DNA from: Elainella sp. Prado103
GTDB taxonomy: Bacteria; Cyanobacteriota; Cyanobacteriia; Elainellales; Elainellaceae
Direction: 5' to 3'
Assembly: GCA_025454395.1 (NCBI GenBank)
Contig: JALOOM010000082.1
Span: 1 to 64,000, forward strand
Length of the DNA: 64,000 nt
The notes under the pieces are model-generated. The model saw nothing but the letters and a program-made list of their open reading frames with translations. It did no database searches and was not told the DNA's origin. Both the position numbers and the translations under genes were made by a program. Below are positions 52,871 to 62,188 of this stretch, piece after piece. How positions within the stretch are numbered: position 1 is the first letter of the stretch; each line of letters begins with the position of its first letter.

Positions 52871-53734
52871 TTAGACAATTTTCATGCTCAGATCCAGCCA
52901 GGTCGATCGAGTAATTGGGGCACTACTCGAAATATAATCAACTCCTGTCTCGGCAACCTTCCGAATTGTATCCAGGGTAATATTCCCAGATGCTTCAATT
53001 TTGACTCGATCGCTGGCAGTCCGAATCAACTGGACAGCTTGCTGCATCTCCTCGATCGCCATATTGTCTAGCATGATGATATCGGCTTTGTGGTGGATCG
53101 CAGCTTCGACTTGAACCAATGATTCTGTTTCTACCTCGATCGTCAAAGGATAGGGAACTCGATTGCGAATTTGCTCGATCGCGATGCCGATTCCACCTGC
53201 CGCTGCAATGTGGTTGTCTTTGATCATGACCCCATCATCCAGTCCCATGCGGTGATTAACAGCTCCGCCAACCTGGGTGGCATATTTTTCTAGTAGTCGC
53301 AGTCCAGGAGTAGTTTTGCGGGTATCAACCAACTGGGTCGGCAGATCGGCAATTTGATCGACATACTGACGGGTCAGGGTCGCGATGCCACTCAGGCGCA
53401 TTGCCAGGTTTAAAGCTACGCGCTCGCCGGTTAATAATGCATCCAGCCCACCCGAAATTTCAGCGATCACGCTACCTCGATCGCACCACTCACCTTCTTT
53501 CACCATCGGGCTGAATTGCAGGGTCGGCTCCAACAACGCAAACACCCGCGCCGCAATGGGTAAGCCCGCGATCACCCCTGCCTCTTTCACGATCCAGAAA
53601 GCCTGACCCACCGGCACCCGATCCCTAAATAGCCCTTGCGTAGTGCGATCGCCCCGGCCAATGTCTTCTTGCAGCCAGTCTTGCAATAATCGATCGAGCA
53701 ATAGGGAAGGAGGAAGAATGGGAAGCGGCATCAT
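52871..53734 (-). CDS. nadC: Nicotinate-nucleotide pyrophosphorylase (carboxylating)
   Basis: NadC converts quinolinate and PRPP to nicotinate mononucleotide in NAD synthesis. The 287-residue protein has the N-terminal DIGRGDRTT, the substrate-binding DTRKTTPGLRLLEKYA with conserved Arg/Lys, HRMGLDDGVMIKDNHI and the C-terminal barrel strand IEASGNITLDTI. It is complete. Confidence 0.96.
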   Translation of the reverse strand: MMPLPILPPSLLLDRLLQDWLQEDIGRGDRTTQGLFRDRVPVGQAFWIVKEAGVIAGLPIAARVFALLEPTLQFSPMVKEGEWCDRGSVIAEISGGLDALLTGERVALNLAMRLSGIATLTRQYVDQIADLPTQLVDTRKTTPGLRLLEKYATQVGGAVNHRMGLDDGVMIKDNHIAAAGGIGIAIEQIRNRVPYPLTIEVETESLVQVEAAIHHKADIIMLDNMAIEEMQQAVQLIRTASDRVKIEASGNITLDTIRKVAETGVDYISSSAPITRSTWLDLSMKIV

Positions 53735-53764
53735 GAGGTCGGTTTGTCGTCGATGAACAGTAGC

Positions 53765-53843
53765 GGGAGAGAAGCAGGAGAGAAGCGGGAGAGAAGCAGG
53801 AGAGAATAGTTAGTCACAGGCTAGTCATGTGCTAGTCACACTG
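53765..53843. repeat. Two neighbouring 11-bp tandem arrays upstream of nadC
   Basis: Four units of GGGAGAGAAGC/AGGAGAGAAGC occupy 53765-53808, and three units of the TAGTCACAGGC type occupy 53811-53843. The two arrays have different sequences but the same 11-bp period. They lie about 30-110 bp before the nadC start, so the promoter must work through or around them. Confidence 0.9.
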
Positions 53844-53938
53844 AGGACTATTCACAAATTATCGGTTACATTAAATTAATCATATATTAGATAATTCAGC
53901 GAATATTAAATATATCATTCAATAAACTAGGGAATAAA

Positions 53939-55042
53939 TTAGTCATACAATGAATCGGTATCAGCAGGCAACTCGAACGGATTTTTGGCGGCCGGAAGCT
54001 CACGATGGGAGTCATGGGGAGCACGCCACTGATCTAGAATGTCCCGAATCAGAATTTCTTGAATAAATGTTTTAGCGATCACTGCCAAGGGCAGGGCTAA
54101 CAGCAACCCTAAGAATCCGAAAAAGCGGGCAAAAATCAATTGGGCTGCCAGGGTCATAGCGGGCAGTAAAGATACCTGATTGGCCATGATCGTAGGGGTA
54201 ATTAAATAGGATTCCAGGTTCTGAATGACAATATAAAGAATTAAGACGGCTAACACTTTCCAGGGTGCATCCAAGGCAGCCACCGTCAGCGGAAAAACCA
54301 TGCTGAGGGTTGGGCCAATGTTGGGAATAAAATTGAGCAGTCCGGCCAGGAGAGATTGGGCTAAGACAAATTTAATTTGAAAGGCCCACAATCCGATCGC
54401 AGATAGAATGGCAACAACGGTTGAACTAATTAATGCGCCTCCTAACCAGCTTCCTAATGCCACCTCACATTCGCTCAAAACTCGATCGATCCGCGATCGA
54501 TAAAATGATGGGAATAATTGAACGATCGCATTACGATAAGCCAGTGGATTCGCCAACAGCATCAACGTGAAAATGATCAGCAGCAACATTTGCAACAAAA
54601 CAGCTAACGATCCAGAGAAGATCGCGAAGAAGTTTGGCAGCACCGCGCTGAGGAAAGGTTGGATTTCATCAATCAAGCTAGAAGGACTGGGCAATTCAAT
54701 ATTGGTCAGCCAATCGGGGCGATTATTCAGAAAATCTTCCACCCAGGTCACCACCTGCACAAAACCCACCGGCACAAGTGCCACCAGTTGCAAAAACTGA
54801 TCGACAAATGGCGGCACAATTAGATAGAAAAACAGAAAAGACACCAACAGTGAAGAACCAATGGTCAGCAACACTGCGCGCCCTCGAGTCATCCCCAACT
54901 TTTGAAACTGACGCACAATGCTATTGAGAGCTGTCGCCAGTACAACTGCTGTGAAAATGAGTAGCAAAACCTGTCGAATTTGCCACAAAAAAACGAGGAC
55001 GATGATCAGACAAAGAAAACTGAGCCATTGACCAAGATTCAC
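53939..55042 (-). CDS. AI-2E (PerM/UPF0118) family membrane protein
   Basis: A 367-residue protein with about eight transmembrane helices in the AI-2E family arrangement: two N-terminal helices, a third at about 65-85, a large soluble loop with DFLNNRPDWL, then LLAGLLNFIPNIGPTLSMVFP, the family signature, and final helices. Family members are thought to export small molecules or act as ion antiporters; the substrate cannot be assigned. The start is a GTG with AGGAG eight bases upstream. Confidence 0.85.
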   Translation of the reverse strand: MNLGQWLSFLCLIIVLVFLWQIRQVLLLIFTAVVLATALNSIVRQFQKLGMTRGRAVLLTIGSSLLVSFLFFYLIVPPFVDQFLQLVALVPVGFVQVVTWVEDFLNNRPDWLTNIELPSPSSLIDEIQPFLSAVLPNFFAIFSGSLAVLLQMLLLIIFTLMLLANPLAYRNAIVQLFPSFYRSRIDRVLSECEVALGSWLGGALISSTVVAILSAIGLWAFQIKFVLAQSLLAGLLNFIPNIGPTLSMVFPLTVAALDAPWKVLAVLILYIVIQNLESYLITPTIMANQVSLLPAMTLAAQLIFARFFGFLGLLLALPLAVIAKTFIQEILIRDILDQWRAPHDSHRELPAAKNPFELPADTDSLYD

Positions 55043-55134
55043 CGTATCAACTCCTGATGTGAAGGCGCAGAGCTAGGAATAGGCTTTATTCTAAGCTGAG
55101 GTGCCCTGGATTGGATCGCCCTCGCGGCAAGAAA

Positions 55135-55170
55135 CGGTTGATTGATCGGTTGATCGATCGGTTGATCGAT
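55135..55170. repeat. 12-bp tandem repeat, three copies
   Basis: CGGTTGATTGAT, CGGTTGATCGAT and CGGTTGATCGAT run 55135-55170. A second short array of AATGGGATCA words follows at about 55194-55216. Both lie in the 217-bp ruvA to AI-2E-protein gap. A frame called across this gap (55039-55296) is repeat-derived and not a gene. Confidence 0.85.
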
Positions 55171-55259
55171 CGATATGACTCGTGAGATGGAATTAATGGG
55201 ATCAATGGGATCAATGGCAGAGTGGCTCAGCAGGTAGATTGGTAAGCCATCGATCGGGC

Positions 55260-55886
55260 TTAGCGGCTTAACCAGGCGATCGCTTCTCGGATCCATTCCT
55301 CCGCATCTGCGGTTTTCGAGAGCGCGGTTTTCTGCCCAACCGCACGCAATGCCTGCAAAATTTCGGTATTGGTATAGCCCAAGGCGATCAGGGTCATTTC
55401 AACTTCTTCTTGAACAGAACCCGCCGGGCCGGCATCAGGAGCTGTGCTTAAGCCTGATTGTAGCCGCCACTCAGCCAACTTGGTTTTCAACTCTAGGGCG
55501 ATCCGCTCTGCGGTTTTGGCACCAATTCCGGGCGTGCGGGAAAGCAGCCGCGTATTACCTGTGACGATCGCCTGTACCACATCCTGAAGGCTCATACCAT
55601 CGAGTAAGGCCATGGCAATTTGGGGCCCCACCCCACTCACTCCCGTTAATTGGCGAAATAGATCGCGTTCTGCCAGCGAGCCAAACCCAAATAACACCAT
55701 CTGATCATCCCGCACCTGTTGATGGGTAAAAATTTGGATCGTTTCGCCGATCGCCGGAATTTGTTGCAGCAATCGGGGCGTAATTTGTAGATCGTAGCCG
55801 ACCTGGTTCACTTCCAGAGTCAAAATGACTCGCCCGCTCGTGGGTTTATGAATAGCGGCAACGATGCCTTTCAAATAGCTGATCAT
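55260..55886 (-). CDS. ruvA: Holliday junction branch migration protein RuvA
   Basis: RuvA binds four-way DNA junctions and loads the RuvB motor. The 208-residue protein has the OB-fold N-domain (about 1-65), the tandem helix-hairpin-helix region (LTGVSGVGPQIAMALLDG, LSRTPGIGAKTAERIALEL) and the C-terminal UBA-like RuvB-binding helices (EMTLIALGYTNTEILQALRAV). The ATG at 55886 is clear. No ruvB or ruvC is nearby. Confidence 0.96.
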   Translation of the reverse strand: MISYLKGIVAAIHKPTSGRVILTLEVNQVGYDLQITPRLLQQIPAIGETIQIFTHQQVRDDQMVLFGFGSLAERDLFRQLTGVSGVGPQIAMALLDGMSLQDVVQAIVTGNTRLLSRTPGIGAKTAERIALELKTKLAEWRLQSGLSTAPDAGPAGSVQEEVEMTLIALGYTNTEILQALRAVGQKTALSKTADAEEWIREAIAWLSR

Positions 55887-56025
55887 AACGGCTCATCACG
55901 GACAGGGGCTGGAAATCTAGCCTTCCTAGTATAACGGCAAGACAATTGCTCCGGACTCTAACCTGACGAGCCGGAACCTTCTACAATGGAGATCGAAAAA
56001 CACCTTTGATTGATGGTTAGTTGCT

Positions 56026-56265
56026 ATGCCTCCGCGTTGGTCTCGAGTTCCCACCCGCCAAGATGCTGACTATCGCCAGCTCGACGATCGCATGAATTTC
56101 GCTGTTCACGTTGCCGGTTTTGCCGCCATTAATTCCGGCATCTGGTTTGTTCGCACCCTACAGCAACAGGACTGGACTTGGACGGTTTGGGTTACTGGAG
56201 TCTGGGCCGCAGTGCTAGTACTCCATACCATCTACATCTTCGCCATAGCTGATTATTCCCAATAA
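56026..56265 (+). CDS. 2TM domain protein
   Basis: A 79-residue membrane protein with the 2TM layout. A basic N-terminus precedes helix 1 (about 26-44, AVHVAGFAAINSGIWFVRTL), a short WTWTVW linker and helix 2 (about 54-74, VTGVWAAVLVLHTIYIFAI). The conserved histidines in each helix (AVHVAG, VLHTIY) fit the family. Function is unknown. Repeated CCATTCCCAATAAG words start at the stop codon. Confidence 0.75.
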   Translation: MPPRWSRVPTRQDADYRQLDDRMNFAVHVAGFAAINSGIWFVRTLQQQDWTWTVWVTGVWAAVLVLHTIYIFAIADYSQ

Positions 56266-56291
56266 GCCATTCCCAATAAGCCATTCCCAAT

Positions 56292-56345
56292 CAGACATTC
56301 CAGATTCACTATTCAAGTCAGACATTCCAGATTCACTATTCAAGT
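56292..56345. repeat. 27-bp perfect duplication
   Basis: A 27-bp unit beginning CAGACATTCCAGATTCACTA is present twice, at 56292-56318 and 56319-56345, without mismatch. It follows three copies of a 14-bp CCATTCCCAATAAG-type word (about 56260-56292). Together they fill most of the gap before the DUF3181 gene. Confidence 0.9.
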
Positions 56346-56373
56346 CAGCCATTCATCAGACAAGAGCACGCTT

Positions 56374-56670
56374 ATGAGCAGTGAAGCGATCGAAAAACTG
56401 GCAGCCGCGATCGGCGAAAACGTCTATATGGATGTGGCCAAGTGGCATCTTTACTTACGCGATGCCCATTTGCACACCCCGCTGGCCGAACAGTTTTATG
56501 CCCTCATGACCCAGGGTAGCCTTTCGGAAAACCAGGTCAACGAAGTGCTGCGTAAAACCCCCATTAAGTTAGGCGGCGGTAAGTTAGAAGTTCCTTTGGC
56601 GGATCTGTTACCGATCCAATCCCAGATGCACTTGATGGATGCCCTGGAGGAGTTTCAGCGCGATCTTTAG
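56374..56670 (+). CDS. DUF3181 family protein
   Basis: A 98-residue soluble, mostly helical protein of the cyanobacterial DUF3181 family: IEKLAAAIGENVYMDVAKWHLYLRDA, then LAEQFYALMTQGSLSENQVNEVL, then a PIKLGGGKLEVPLADLLP stretch and a C-terminal helix. Function is unknown. Its stop is at the left edge of an 11-bp array shared with the convergent CLC gene. Confidence 0.8.
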   Translation: MSSEAIEKLAAAIGENVYMDVAKWHLYLRDAHLHTPLAEQFYALMTQGSLSENQVNEVLRKTPIKLGGGKLEVPLADLLPIQSQMHLMDALEEFQRDL

Positions 56671-56710
56671 CCAAGACTTAGCCGAGACTTAGCCGAGACT
56701 TAGCCGAGAC
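56667..56710. repeat. 11-bp tandem array across two convergent stop codons
   Basis: TTAGCCAAGAC followed by three TTAGCCGAGAC units covers 56667-56710. The DUF3181 stop lies in the first unit and the stop of the minus-strand CLC gene (56689-56691) in the third. The last residues of the CLC protein (SRLSLG) are encoded by the array, so repeat growth or loss changes its C-terminus. Confidence 0.92.
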
Positions 56711-59253
56711 TTCACCTGCTGGAGTAATCCTTCCCGGCTCGCTCCCAGCATAATCACTTCGCAGTTACGCAACTGGGCAATTTCGACAATGGCTTCGGGA
56801 ACAGGTTTGCCCCAAGTTAAACAAGAGCGGACAGGGCAATCGAGCTGGGTCTTCAGATCCGTCACAATCTCCTGAACCTGATCGGCTTCGGCTGGGTCGG
56901 GCGGCTGCTCAAAGACGCGACAAACGCGTACATCGGGGGCGGTACTCAAGTGCAGAAAAGCCGGTAAAAGCCGCAAAGCTTCTTGGGCATTGGGCCCACC
57001 TGCGATCGGGATGAGCCAATGATTAAATAAGGCCGGTTCCGTTAGTTTGACCAGAATCACTTCACAAGCAGCTTGGCGAATGATCGCGTCCACAGCACTG
57101 CCAAAAATCCGCCCTGGGGTGCTGGTGCTGCCTTTCCAACCCATCAAAATCAGGTCGATATGGCGTTCCTTGATCACTTCCAGCATCGCTTGGGCCGGGT
57201 CATGGGCCAGCCGAATTTGCGTATGCACAGCCACCCCGTAGGATTTAGCCAGTTGTGCCGCCTGCTTCAGCAATCGCCGACTCCGAGTGGTTTTGACAAA
57301 CGCTTCCGTGGGGGCTTGGCTGCGCGGAATGGTCACCACTTGCAAGCATTCCAATTCATAGTGGCGATCGATCGCGATCATAGCCGCCAGTTTGATCAAA
57401 GTCGGAGCCGTTTCGGGATTACTCAAGGGCACCAACAACCGACCTGTCCCGATCGCAGGGGATCGAGTTTGATAGACCAAATAGGAGGGTTCAGGTTGCG
57501 GCCCAAACGAGCGAGTGCCTCCATTGACATGATCCGCTTCTGCCCGAATGATGTCAGCACGGGTGATGATACCGACTAGCTTGGTGCCCTCGGTCACAGG
57601 CAGGCGACTGAGGTTAAATCGATTCAGCAGATACAACACATGAAATAGCGGATCCTTGGGGCTGACGGTCACGGGCTGAGGAGTCATGATATCGGTCAGC
57701 GTAATCGTTTCGTTTGGTGGGCGGCGCGATCGATCGGCCAAATCACTCTGGGTGACAATGCCCACCAGTTTGCCCGCATCCACCACTGGAAAGCCGCGAT
57801 GGTGCGATCGAGAAAAGGCCTGCACCGCTTCTTCTAAAGTCATTGAGCTGGCTAAGGTTTCAACTCGTCGCTGCATTAGATCGGCGGCCCTCAGTTCTTC
57901 CCATTCACTCACCGCCGCTTTCTCTAACTGGATGCCATTCCAGGCCAGCAAGCGCGTGTAGATCGAACCCGTGGCAATCCGATCGGCGACTAGATAGGCA
58001 ATCACCGACCCAATCATCAGCGGCAGGACTAGATTAAAATCCGTCGTGATTTCGAATACGATCACGATCGCTGTAATTGGGCCACGAGTCACCGCACTAA
58101 AAAAGGCTCCCATCCCTGCCAGCGCATAGGTAGCGGGCGAACTCACCCCCATGGGAAACCCAGCCGGGATGCCAATCCAGATTTCCAGCACTTGGGCAGA
58201 GACTCCGACCAAATGACCGAGCGAAGCGCCCAATAACAGCGCAGGCGCAAACAAGCCACCGGGCGTTCCGGCACCATAGGCGAGCAAGGTGAGGGCAAAT
58301 TTGACCGCGAAGACTAGGAGGGTGAGCCAACCGCCTGCTCCACCTGTACTGACAAACTCCTGCAAACCCGTATTGTCTCGAAAGGAATCAGGTAACAGAA
58401 TCACCACCAGCCCTGAGATGAAACCAGCTAGCCCAATCTTGAGTGGCCAACCGACCCGGAGCAGCCGGCGATACAGAGCCAAACTGAAAAAGATACCCTG
58501 ACTAAATAGCGCTCCTAGTAAGCCCGCCAGTAAGCCTAAAATCAGGAAAAAAGGCAGATCTTGCAGCGTGAAGTTCACCCCTGACTCCATCAGCACGGGA
58601 TTGAGACTTAAGCCCTGCCCGCCCAACAGCCGCGATACAACTGCCCCAATAAACGAGGCTAAGATCGCCGTGCCCAGAGTCAGTCCGGAAAAGTCTTGCA
58701 GAAATTCTTCCACCACAAACAGCACCCCGGCGATCGGGGCATTAAACCCAGCCGCCAGTCCAGCCGCCGCACCGGCCGCAATCACCTGACGACGGTATTC
58801 GGGTGAAGTGGGCAACCATTGACTCAGTTGGGCAGCCAAGGCCGCCCCCACCTGGACAGTCGGCCCTTGACGACCCAAATTTAAGCCCGATCCTAATGCC
58901 AGGATGACACTCACCAATTTGACGATCGCCACCCGTAAGTTGAGCGCGATCGGGACATTGGCTAAAGCCGCCTTGACCTGCGGAATCCCACTTCCGGCCG
59001 CCTCCGGGGCAAACCGCTCAATCAACCAACCGGAGATCAGCCCCCCAATTCCGCCCATCAAGGGCAACACGATCCAGGCCGGAAACTGGTGTGACAGTTG
59101 CACTCGCCAGCCCCCCAGCCAACCGATCCCCTGTTTCAGCAGCACGGCCGCCAGCCCCGAAACCAGACCGATCATGCAGGCCTCAAAGATCGCGAATCGG
59201 GCAGATCCGACCCACAGATGCCGATACCGTTGAGGCAAAGAAAAACGCCACAT
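56689..59253 (-). CDS. CLC-family chloride channel/transporter with CBS pair and Usp domain
   Basis: An 854-residue fusion. The CLC membrane part (about 15-440) has GSGIPQVKA, GLAAGFNAPIAGVLFVVEE and GGLFAPALLLGASLG. In the GREGP filter motif the gating glutamate is Gln (LGRQGPTVQ, Gln129; codon CAA at 58867-58869 on the plus strand). The inner glutamate in VVEEFLQ is kept. Two CBS domains (about 455-580) and a universal-stress-protein domain (about 610-740) with a further Usp-like tail follow; GWKGSTSTPGRIFGSAVDAII is the Usp nucleotide-loop region. It probably moves anions across the inner membrane and is controlled by nucleotide binding. Its C-terminus is repeat-encoded. Confidence 0.88.
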   Translation of the reverse strand: MWRFSLPQRYRHLWVGSARFAIFEACMIGLVSGLAAVLLKQGIGWLGGWRVQLSHQFPAWIVLPLMGGIGGLISGWLIERFAPEAAGSGIPQVKAALANVPIALNLRVAIVKLVSVILALGSGLNLGRQGPTVQVGAALAAQLSQWLPTSPEYRRQVIAAGAAAGLAAGFNAPIAGVLFVVEEFLQDFSGLTLGTAILASFIGAVVSRLLGGQGLSLNPVLMESGVNFTLQDLPFFLILGLLAGLLGALFSQGIFFSLALYRRLLRVGWPLKIGLAGFISGLVVILLPDSFRDNTGLQEFVSTGGAGGWLTLLVFAVKFALTLLAYGAGTPGGLFAPALLLGASLGHLVGVSAQVLEIWIGIPAGFPMGVSSPATYALAGMGAFFSAVTRGPITAIVIVFEITTDFNLVLPLMIGSVIAYLVADRIATGSIYTRLLAWNGIQLEKAAVSEWEELRAADLMQRRVETLASSMTLEEAVQAFSRSHHRGFPVVDAGKLVGIVTQSDLADRSRRPPNETITLTDIMTPQPVTVSPKDPLFHVLYLLNRFNLSRLPVTEGTKLVGIITRADIIRAEADHVNGGTRSFGPQPEPSYLVYQTRSPAIGTGRLLVPLSNPETAPTLIKLAAMIAIDRHYELECLQVVTIPRSQAPTEAFVKTTRSRRLLKQAAQLAKSYGVAVHTQIRLAHDPAQAMLEVIKERHIDLILMGWKGSTSTPGRIFGSAVDAIIRQAACEVILVKLTEPALFNHWLIPIAGGPNAQEALRLLPAFLHLSTAPDVRVCRVFEQPPDPAEADQVQEIVTDLKTQLDCPVRSCLTWGKPVPEAIVEIAQLRNCEVIMLGASREGLLQQVKSRLSLG

Positions 59254-59419
59254 CTCCGAGCCACCGTCGAGTTGTCAACTAGATAAAACTGGATTGCCCT
59301 GGATTGCCCTGAATTCCCTTGATGAGAATAGCTCAAAAGCTGCACTCAAAGAGTTCCCGCTTGGCAATTTTGCCGGAAATCAGCGATCACAGTCCTTCAA
59401 CCTTGCCAGATTTAGCGGG

Positions 59420-59458
59420 CAAGAACAATTAACAAGAACAATCAACAAGAACAATCAG
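59420..59458. repeat. 13-bp tandem repeat, three copies
   Basis: CAAGAACAATTAA, CAAGAACAATCAA and CAAGAACAATCAG run 59420-59458, ending 27 bp before the stop codon of the convergently oriented minus-strand GGDEF-EAL gene. The 232-bp gap holds no other feature. Confidence 0.9.
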
Positions 59459-59485
59459 GCGGATCAGGCTCCTTTCCATCTCGAC

Positions 59486-61915
59486 TCACCCATGTTTGGT
59501 AAACGGCACTGGAGAGTAGGATTTGAGAAATGCTTCGGCAGCCAAATGGCTGAGGGGTTCTGCAAAGAAATAGCCTTGCCCATAGGAACAGTGTAGTGAT
59601 CGCAACTGCAAGAGTTGATCGAACGTTTCTACACTTTCAGCGATCGTGCCAATTTCCAGGCTATTTGCCAGGGTAACGATCGATCGGACAATTTCACTGT
59701 TCTTCTCATCGTGATGCATCGATTGGATGAAGGTACCATCAATTTTCAGCACATCTACCGGAAACCGATGCAGGTAACTGAGGGAGGAATAGCCCGTGCC
59801 AAAGTCATCCAGCCCAATTTTGACTCGGAGTTGTCGCAGCCGGGTCAGGGCTTCAATCACCAGCTCAGTACGCTGAATGACTGTATCTTCCGTGATTTCT
59901 AGCATCAGACAGTGCGGCGCTAAATGGCTCGTTTGCAACAACTGTTCTAGATAGGTAACCAGATCCGGCTGGGTCAGTTGTCGCCCCGATAGGTTCACAC
60001 TCACCATCAATGGCGTGGCTCGGAACCGGTAGGCTTGCCAGGCTGAAATTTGCTCACAGGCTTGCTGCAATACCCATCGTTCGATCGGCGAACTGACCCC
60101 GACCTCTTCGGCAACCGCCCAAAAATCGCCGGGAGCTAGTAAGCCTCGTTCCGGATGTTGCCACCGAATCACCGCTTCGAAGCCAGCAATTTGTTGATTA
60201 ATCAGGGAAACGATCGGTTGATAGAACACTCGCATCTGTCGCTGTTCGATCGCCTGTTGCAGATCCAGTTCGAGTTGCCGCCGCGTTAATACTTCCGCAT
60301 ACATCACCGCATCAAATACAACATAGTTACCCCGACCTTTCCCTTTCGCCCGATACATGGCAATATCCGCTTGGGTCAGCAGTTGCGTAAATGGAATCTC
60401 GATCGAGTGGGCAGTGGCAATACCCACACTGGTACCAATCTGGATTTCATGGCCGCGCAGGTGAAATGGCAAATGCAAAGCAGTCACGATCCGTTCGGCA
60501 ACCTGTTGGGCTTCAGTCAGCTCACTCTGGGTCAACAAAATGGCAAACTCATCTCCTCCCAAACGGGCCAGTGTGTCTCCTTTGCGGATACAGAGGCGGA
60601 GCCGTTCAGCAACCTGTTTTAAGAGTTCATCGCCGGCCTCGTGACCCAGCGTATCGTTGATTGGCTTGAAGCGATCGAGATCCAAATAAATCAGGGCAAT
60701 TTGATCCAATTGGGTGGCGGCTTGTAAGGTTGCTTGGCCGATGTCATAGAGGCGACGGCGATTGGCCAATCCGGTTAAGGGATCGGTAAAGGCTAACCGT
60801 TCGATCTCTGCTTCATAAAGCTTACGGTTGGTGATATCTCGCCCCACGGATTGGATTTCGACCACCTGGCCGCGGGAGTTGAGAATGGCTCGATCCGTCC
60901 ATTGTTGCCAGCGTAGTTCACCACCCACCAAACTGGGACGTTCGGACACCCGCACCGGATCGGCCACACTTAAGGTGGAAAGCTGAGCCAGTAGGGCAGC
61001 CAGTTGGGATTGGGAGATCAGGTCAAACACATTGGGCGGTTTACGAGCATGGGGTTGAATGCCAAAGGCAGCCGCATAGGCTTGATTGACAAAAGTGAGG
61101 GTGCCATCGCGTCGGAAGCGACAAATCATTTCCATCTGGTCTTCGACGATCGCCCGATAGTGCGTTTCGCTGGCTTCTAGGGCAGATCGACTGCGGCGGA
61201 GTAAAATCATCAACCCCAAGACCGCGATCGTCATCACACCCGTGGCCCCAATCGAGGTTTGAATCTGGTCGTAGGAACCATTGCGCCGCATCAATTCGGG
61301 CAACATAGCTGACATTCCCACCACCCAAATTCTCTCGCGATCGGTGTTGGGGAATACGACCACCGGGCTCCAAGCCGCAATTTCACGCCCTGCATCTTGC
61401 GTGAGCGGTTCCCACCAAGGTACCCATTCCATCGCCTTATCAGGCTGCCAAATGTACCAACCGACCCCCTCCCGACCTTGCATCACAGCCTGGGTCATGG
61501 CTTCATAGTGTGTGGCCCCATGTTGACGCTGGAGGGCAAAAATCAGGGCCATACTTTTACCCTGGTATTGCTTGGGAAAATCCTCACTTTCATCGAAGAC
61601 CACATAGTCGGGGGAATAAATCCAGGCATCTCCCACCGATCCAATCCGAATCGGCTTGACAAAGTGAGTGAGCACTTCCTGTTCAATTTCATGGATCGCC
61701 TCCGGACGACGTTCCATTTCACGAGTAATATAATTTTGCGCCGCTCGAGCCGCACTGCGTACCACTTCCAACTGGGCCTGCTGATAGGTTTCGATCGTTG
61801 AAGTTTCCAGGCTCTGGCTTTGGGCGAATACAGAATACCAGCCGCAAGCAATTAAAAATAGCGGCAATGTGGTGCTGAAGCTTGGGCGGATGTGGTGACG
61901 TTTTCGATGGTTCAT
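59486..61915 (-). CDS. Membrane sensor PAS/GGDEF/EAL cyclic-di-GMP protein
   Basis: From the ATG at 61915 (an open extension to 62029 has no family features) the protein has 809 residues. A transmembrane helix (about 14-32), a periplasmic Cache-like sensor (about 33-225, SARAAQNYITREMERRPEAI, GDAWIYSPDYVVFDES) and a second helix (about 225-243) form the input part. PAS (about 248-370), GGDEF (about 372-530, LARLGGDEFAILL) and EAL (about 550-800) follow. The EAL motif reads EAVIRW, with the key glutamate kept, and DDFGTGYSSLSY is present. It probably adjusts c-di-GMP to an external signal. Confidence 0.88.
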   Translation of the reverse strand: MNHRKRHHIRPSFSTTLPLFLIACGWYSVFAQSQSLETSTIETYQQAQLEVVRSAARAAQNYITREMERRPEAIHEIEQEVLTHFVKPIRIGSVGDAWIYSPDYVVFDESEDFPKQYQGKSMALIFALQRQHGATHYEAMTQAVMQGREGVGWYIWQPDKAMEWVPWWEPLTQDAGREIAAWSPVVVFPNTDRERIWVVGMSAMLPELMRRNGSYDQIQTSIGATGVMTIAVLGLMILLRRSRSALEASETHYRAIVEDQMEMICRFRRDGTLTFVNQAYAAAFGIQPHARKPPNVFDLISQSQLAALLAQLSTLSVADPVRVSERPSLVGGELRWQQWTDRAILNSRGQVVEIQSVGRDITNRKLYEAEIERLAFTDPLTGLANRRRLYDIGQATLQAATQLDQIALIYLDLDRFKPINDTLGHEAGDELLKQVAERLRLCIRKGDTLARLGGDEFAILLTQSELTEAQQVAERIVTALHLPFHLRGHEIQIGTSVGIATAHSIEIPFTQLLTQADIAMYRAKGKGRGNYVVFDAVMYAEVLTRRQLELDLQQAIEQRQMRVFYQPIVSLINQQIAGFEAVIRWQHPERGLLAPGDFWAVAEEVGVSSPIERWVLQQACEQISAWQAYRFRATPLMVSVNLSGRQLTQPDLVTYLEQLLQTSHLAPHCLMLEITEDTVIQRTELVIEALTRLRQLRVKIGLDDFGTGYSSLSYLHRFPVDVLKIDGTFIQSMHHDEKNSEIVRSIVTLANSLEIGTIAESVETFDQLLQLRSLHCSYGQGYFFAEPLSHLAAEAFLKSYSPVPFTKHG

Positions 61916-62188
61916 GCTGAATGGCGATCGGGCAACGATCGATTTCCTAACCTTAGGATGACAGACGATTGACCTGCTGCCGAGTTCGATCGATTTTGGA
62001 ACACACGAAGCAACGAATCCTGAAGGCAAATCCTGTCAGCCTTTCAATCTGAGCGGTTCTGGTTTGCATCGAAAATGGGCTTACTCCCCTTCTCAGATCT
62101 CCTCTCAGTTCCCGTGAAGCAGAATCCTTCCCCAATTCTAAGCGTAACTGAGCCAGTAGCATGGTTAAAGCTACCAGTTCATGTAGGC

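Noticed and set aside
55212-55260. GGCAGAGTGGCTCAGC resembling a tRNA 5' half
   Set aside because: No anticodon stem, T-loop or acceptor pairing follows; the right half is ruvA coding sequence.
55039-55296. 85-codon frame between ruvA and the AI-2E-family gene
   Set aside because: It overlaps the ruvA end and reads through GATC-rich repeats (IDQPIDQPINQP); no domain or start support.
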